Part shown: positions 4,984-5,789 of the stretch, piece by piece
Layout: each line of letters opens with the position of its first letter
Numbering within the stretch: position 1 is the first letter of the stretch
DNA from: CAYMTV01 sp964393525
GTDB taxonomy: Bacteria > Patescibacteriota > Microgenomatia > Daviesbacterales > UBA10151
Length of the DNA: 5,789 nucleotides
Assembly: GCA_964393525.1 (NCBI GenBank)
Contig: CAYMTV010000052.1
Coordinates: 1 to 5,789 of the forward strand
Reading direction: 5' to 3'
The notes under the pieces: generated by a model
Databases searched by the model: none
What the model was told of the DNA's origin: nothing
What the model saw: only the letters and a program-made list of their open reading frames with translations
Program-made: the position numbers and the translations under genes

Positions 4984-5628
4984 ATGGATATTTCCAAAGA
5001 TATTTTAGGAACTCTTCCTGACTGGGTTATAAAAAAGCATATTAAAAAAGGCATTATCAAAATCGATCCGCTTCCTAAAGATTGGGAAAATTGCGTTGAC
5101 GAGGTAACTGTTGATTTTCATTTGGGAAGCAAACTTAGGGTTTTTACTGACCAGGGGTTAAACACTATTGATACAAAATATGCCACCAAAGAAGACATGG
5201 AATCTATGATGAGGTTGGTGGAACTTAAACCAGGTCAGCCATTTATCCTGACAGAGCATGATTTCGTAATTGCCACCACCAAAGAAAGACTGACTCTGCC
5301 TGATAATATTGTGGGTCACCTGCATGGTAAAAGCTCTCTTGCAAGACTGGGAGTGGTTGTTCATTCCACTGCAGCCAGATTTGATCCTGGTTGGGATGGT
5401 CATCCGGTTTTGGAATTCGGCACTTTTTTAAAAGGGAAAAAGTTAGTAATTTATGAAGGGTCTCCAATTTGTGCTTTTACTTTTGAAAAGCTAGCTGCGC
5501 CTGTGGAGCGCTCATATAAGAGTAGCCCTGACAATAGATATGGGGGAAGCGATTTACCTGAAGTGTCGAATATAACGGGGAAACGGGCTCATCATGGCAA
5601 AAAGCACCGCTCGACTAGTAGAATCTGA
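4984..5628 (+). CDS. dcd: dCTP deaminase
   Basis: Deaminates dCTP to dUTP, feeding dUMP and then dTTP synthesis, the same route as the Tmk at the start of the window. The 214 residues fit the dCTP deaminase/dUTPase superfamily and are a little longer than E. coli Dcd (about 193). The conserved block is at 109-148: HLHGKSSLARLGVVVHSTAA, then FDPGWDGHPVLEFGTF. It holds the Ser117/Ser118 and Arg121 phosphate-binding residues, an Ala at 130-131, and catalytic Glu144. Lys116 stands where E. coli has Arg (GRSSLAR). VDFHLGSKLRVF (43-54) is the N-terminal strand motif. The C-terminal nucleotide-closing segment (RSYKSSPDNRYGG, 176-188) is followed by a basic tail. Whether it is mono- or bifunctional (also hydrolysing dUTP) cannot be decided. 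An inverted repeat overlaps its stop codon. Confidence 0.94.
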   Translation: MDISKDILGTLPDWVIKKHIKKGIIKIDPLPKDWENCVDEVTVDFHLGSKLRVFTDQGLNTIDTKYATKEDMESMMRLVELKPGQPFILTEHDFVIATTKERLTLPDNIVGHLHGKSSLARLGVVVHSTAARFDPGWDGHPVLEFGTFLKGKKLVIYEGSPICAFTFEKLAAPVERSYKSSPDNRYGGSDLPEVSNITGKRAHHGKKHRSTSRI

Positions 5629-5654
5629 AACATAAGTTTATTCTCTAGTCTCGC
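5609..5654 (+). repeat. Inverted repeat (hairpin) spanning the dcd stop codon
   Basis: GACTAGTAGAAT (5613-5624) pairs with ATTCTCTAGTC (5640-5650): 11 base pairs with one bulged T and a 15-base loop. Two more G-C pairs (5609-5610 with 5653-5654) lie beyond a small internal loop. No U-run follows, so it is not a standard intrinsic terminator. It could protect the 3' end of the dcd mRNA or belong to the structured region downstream. Confidence 0.6.
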
Positions 5655-5659
5655 TATGG

Positions 5660-5696
5660 GAAGATTTTGTGACGGGCAACTGCACACAAAATCTTC
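5660..5696 (+). repeat. Perfect 12-bp hairpin downstream of dcd
   Basis: GAAGATTTTGTG (5660-5671) and CACAAAATCTTC (5685-5696) are exact reverse complements around a 13-base loop, ACGGGCAACTGCA. The sequence after the stem is TAAAGACC rather than a T-run, so it is not a typical rho-independent terminator. It lies in a gene-free stretch and may be an RNA structural element. Confidence 0.75.
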
Positions 5697-5697
5697 T

Positions 5698-5789
5698 AAA
5701 GACCGAAGGTCGCAAGCTTTGCTTATTGCTTTTATGCTCATGATTTCGCCCTTTTAATATTATGAGCGTTCTTGGTCTAAACGAAATCC
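5698..5789 (+). other. Gene-free stretch with further pairing potential, possible structured RNA
   Basis: No convincing coding frame is seen. Possible helices are GACC/GGTC around GAA (5701-5711), AAGC/GCTT around TTT (5714-5724), and an 11-bp stem with two G-U pairs (5734-5744 with 5759-5769, loop 14 bases). AGACC (5700-5704) can pair with GGTCT (5774-5778), enclosing most of this. I could not match it to tRNA, tmRNA, RNase P, SRP or rRNA signatures. It runs off the window edge, so its extent and strand are unknown. Confidence 0.4.

Noticed and set aside
5592..5741. Minus-strand frame of 49 residues opposite the dcd end
   Set aside because: It overlaps the conserved dcd gene, lacks the promoter geometry seen elsewhere in this window and resembles nothing known.
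5656..5757. Short plus-strand frame of 33 residues after dcd
   Set aside because: No promoter or ribosome site, no family likeness, and it runs through the perfect hairpin, so it is probably chance.
1..5789. CRISPR array, tRNA or rRNA gene, insertion sequence
   Set aside because: No regularly spaced repeats, no cloverleaf with T-arm motif, no rRNA signatures and no transposase or terminal repeats were found.

Overview
The window looks like chromosomal DNA of a low-GC bacterium with compact genes, most plausibly a Candidate Phyla Radiation (Patescibacteria) member, perhaps Microgenomates. The assignment rests on the AT-rich composition, the very short or overlapping gene junctions, a DUF5667-like small membrane protein, a thymidylate kinase with NRY in place of DRY, and the almost complete lack of Shine-Dalgarno sequences. 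It is an inference. TGA is used as a stop codon, so the Gracilibacteria/SR1 recoding does not apply.

Layout. Positions 1-1063 hold the 3' part of a thymidylate kinase gene (tmk), overlapped by a small membrane-anchored protein gene. Converging on it from the minus strand (1561 to 1056) is a broken ACT-domain gene, with an internal deletion and a frame change. A divergent intergenic region (1562-1645) drives that relic leftwards and a small four-cysteine protein rightwards. Next come a Phd/YefM-RelE toxin-antitoxin pair (2007-2509), a complete malic enzyme (2534-3670), an unrecognised 158-residue protein (3721-4197), and a second toxin-antitoxin pair, Phd-like plus PIN/VapC-like (4253-4940). 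A dCTP deaminase gene (4984-5628) follows. The last 160 bases hold no convincing gene but are dense in inverted repeats.

How the parts relate. Dcd and Tmk sit at the two ends and act in the same route to dTTP (dCTP to dUTP, later dTMP to dTDP). Between them are a central-carbon enzyme, two addiction-type modules and small orphans, which reads as an accessory segment between housekeeping genes.

The most striking signal is regulatory. Seven transcription units have a sigma70-like promoter whose -35 hexamer starts 35 or 36 bases before an ATG and whose -10 hexamer ends 6 or 7 bases before it. Transcription should therefore start at or within a base of the A of the start codon, giving leaderless mRNAs. 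This corrects three gene starts (to 1646, 2007 and 3721) and identifies the original start of the broken ACT gene (1561). Downstream genes in each pair overlap the gene before them, which suggests translational coupling. Both toxin-antitoxin promoters, and the ACT relic promoter, also carry perfect inverted repeats covering the -10 element.
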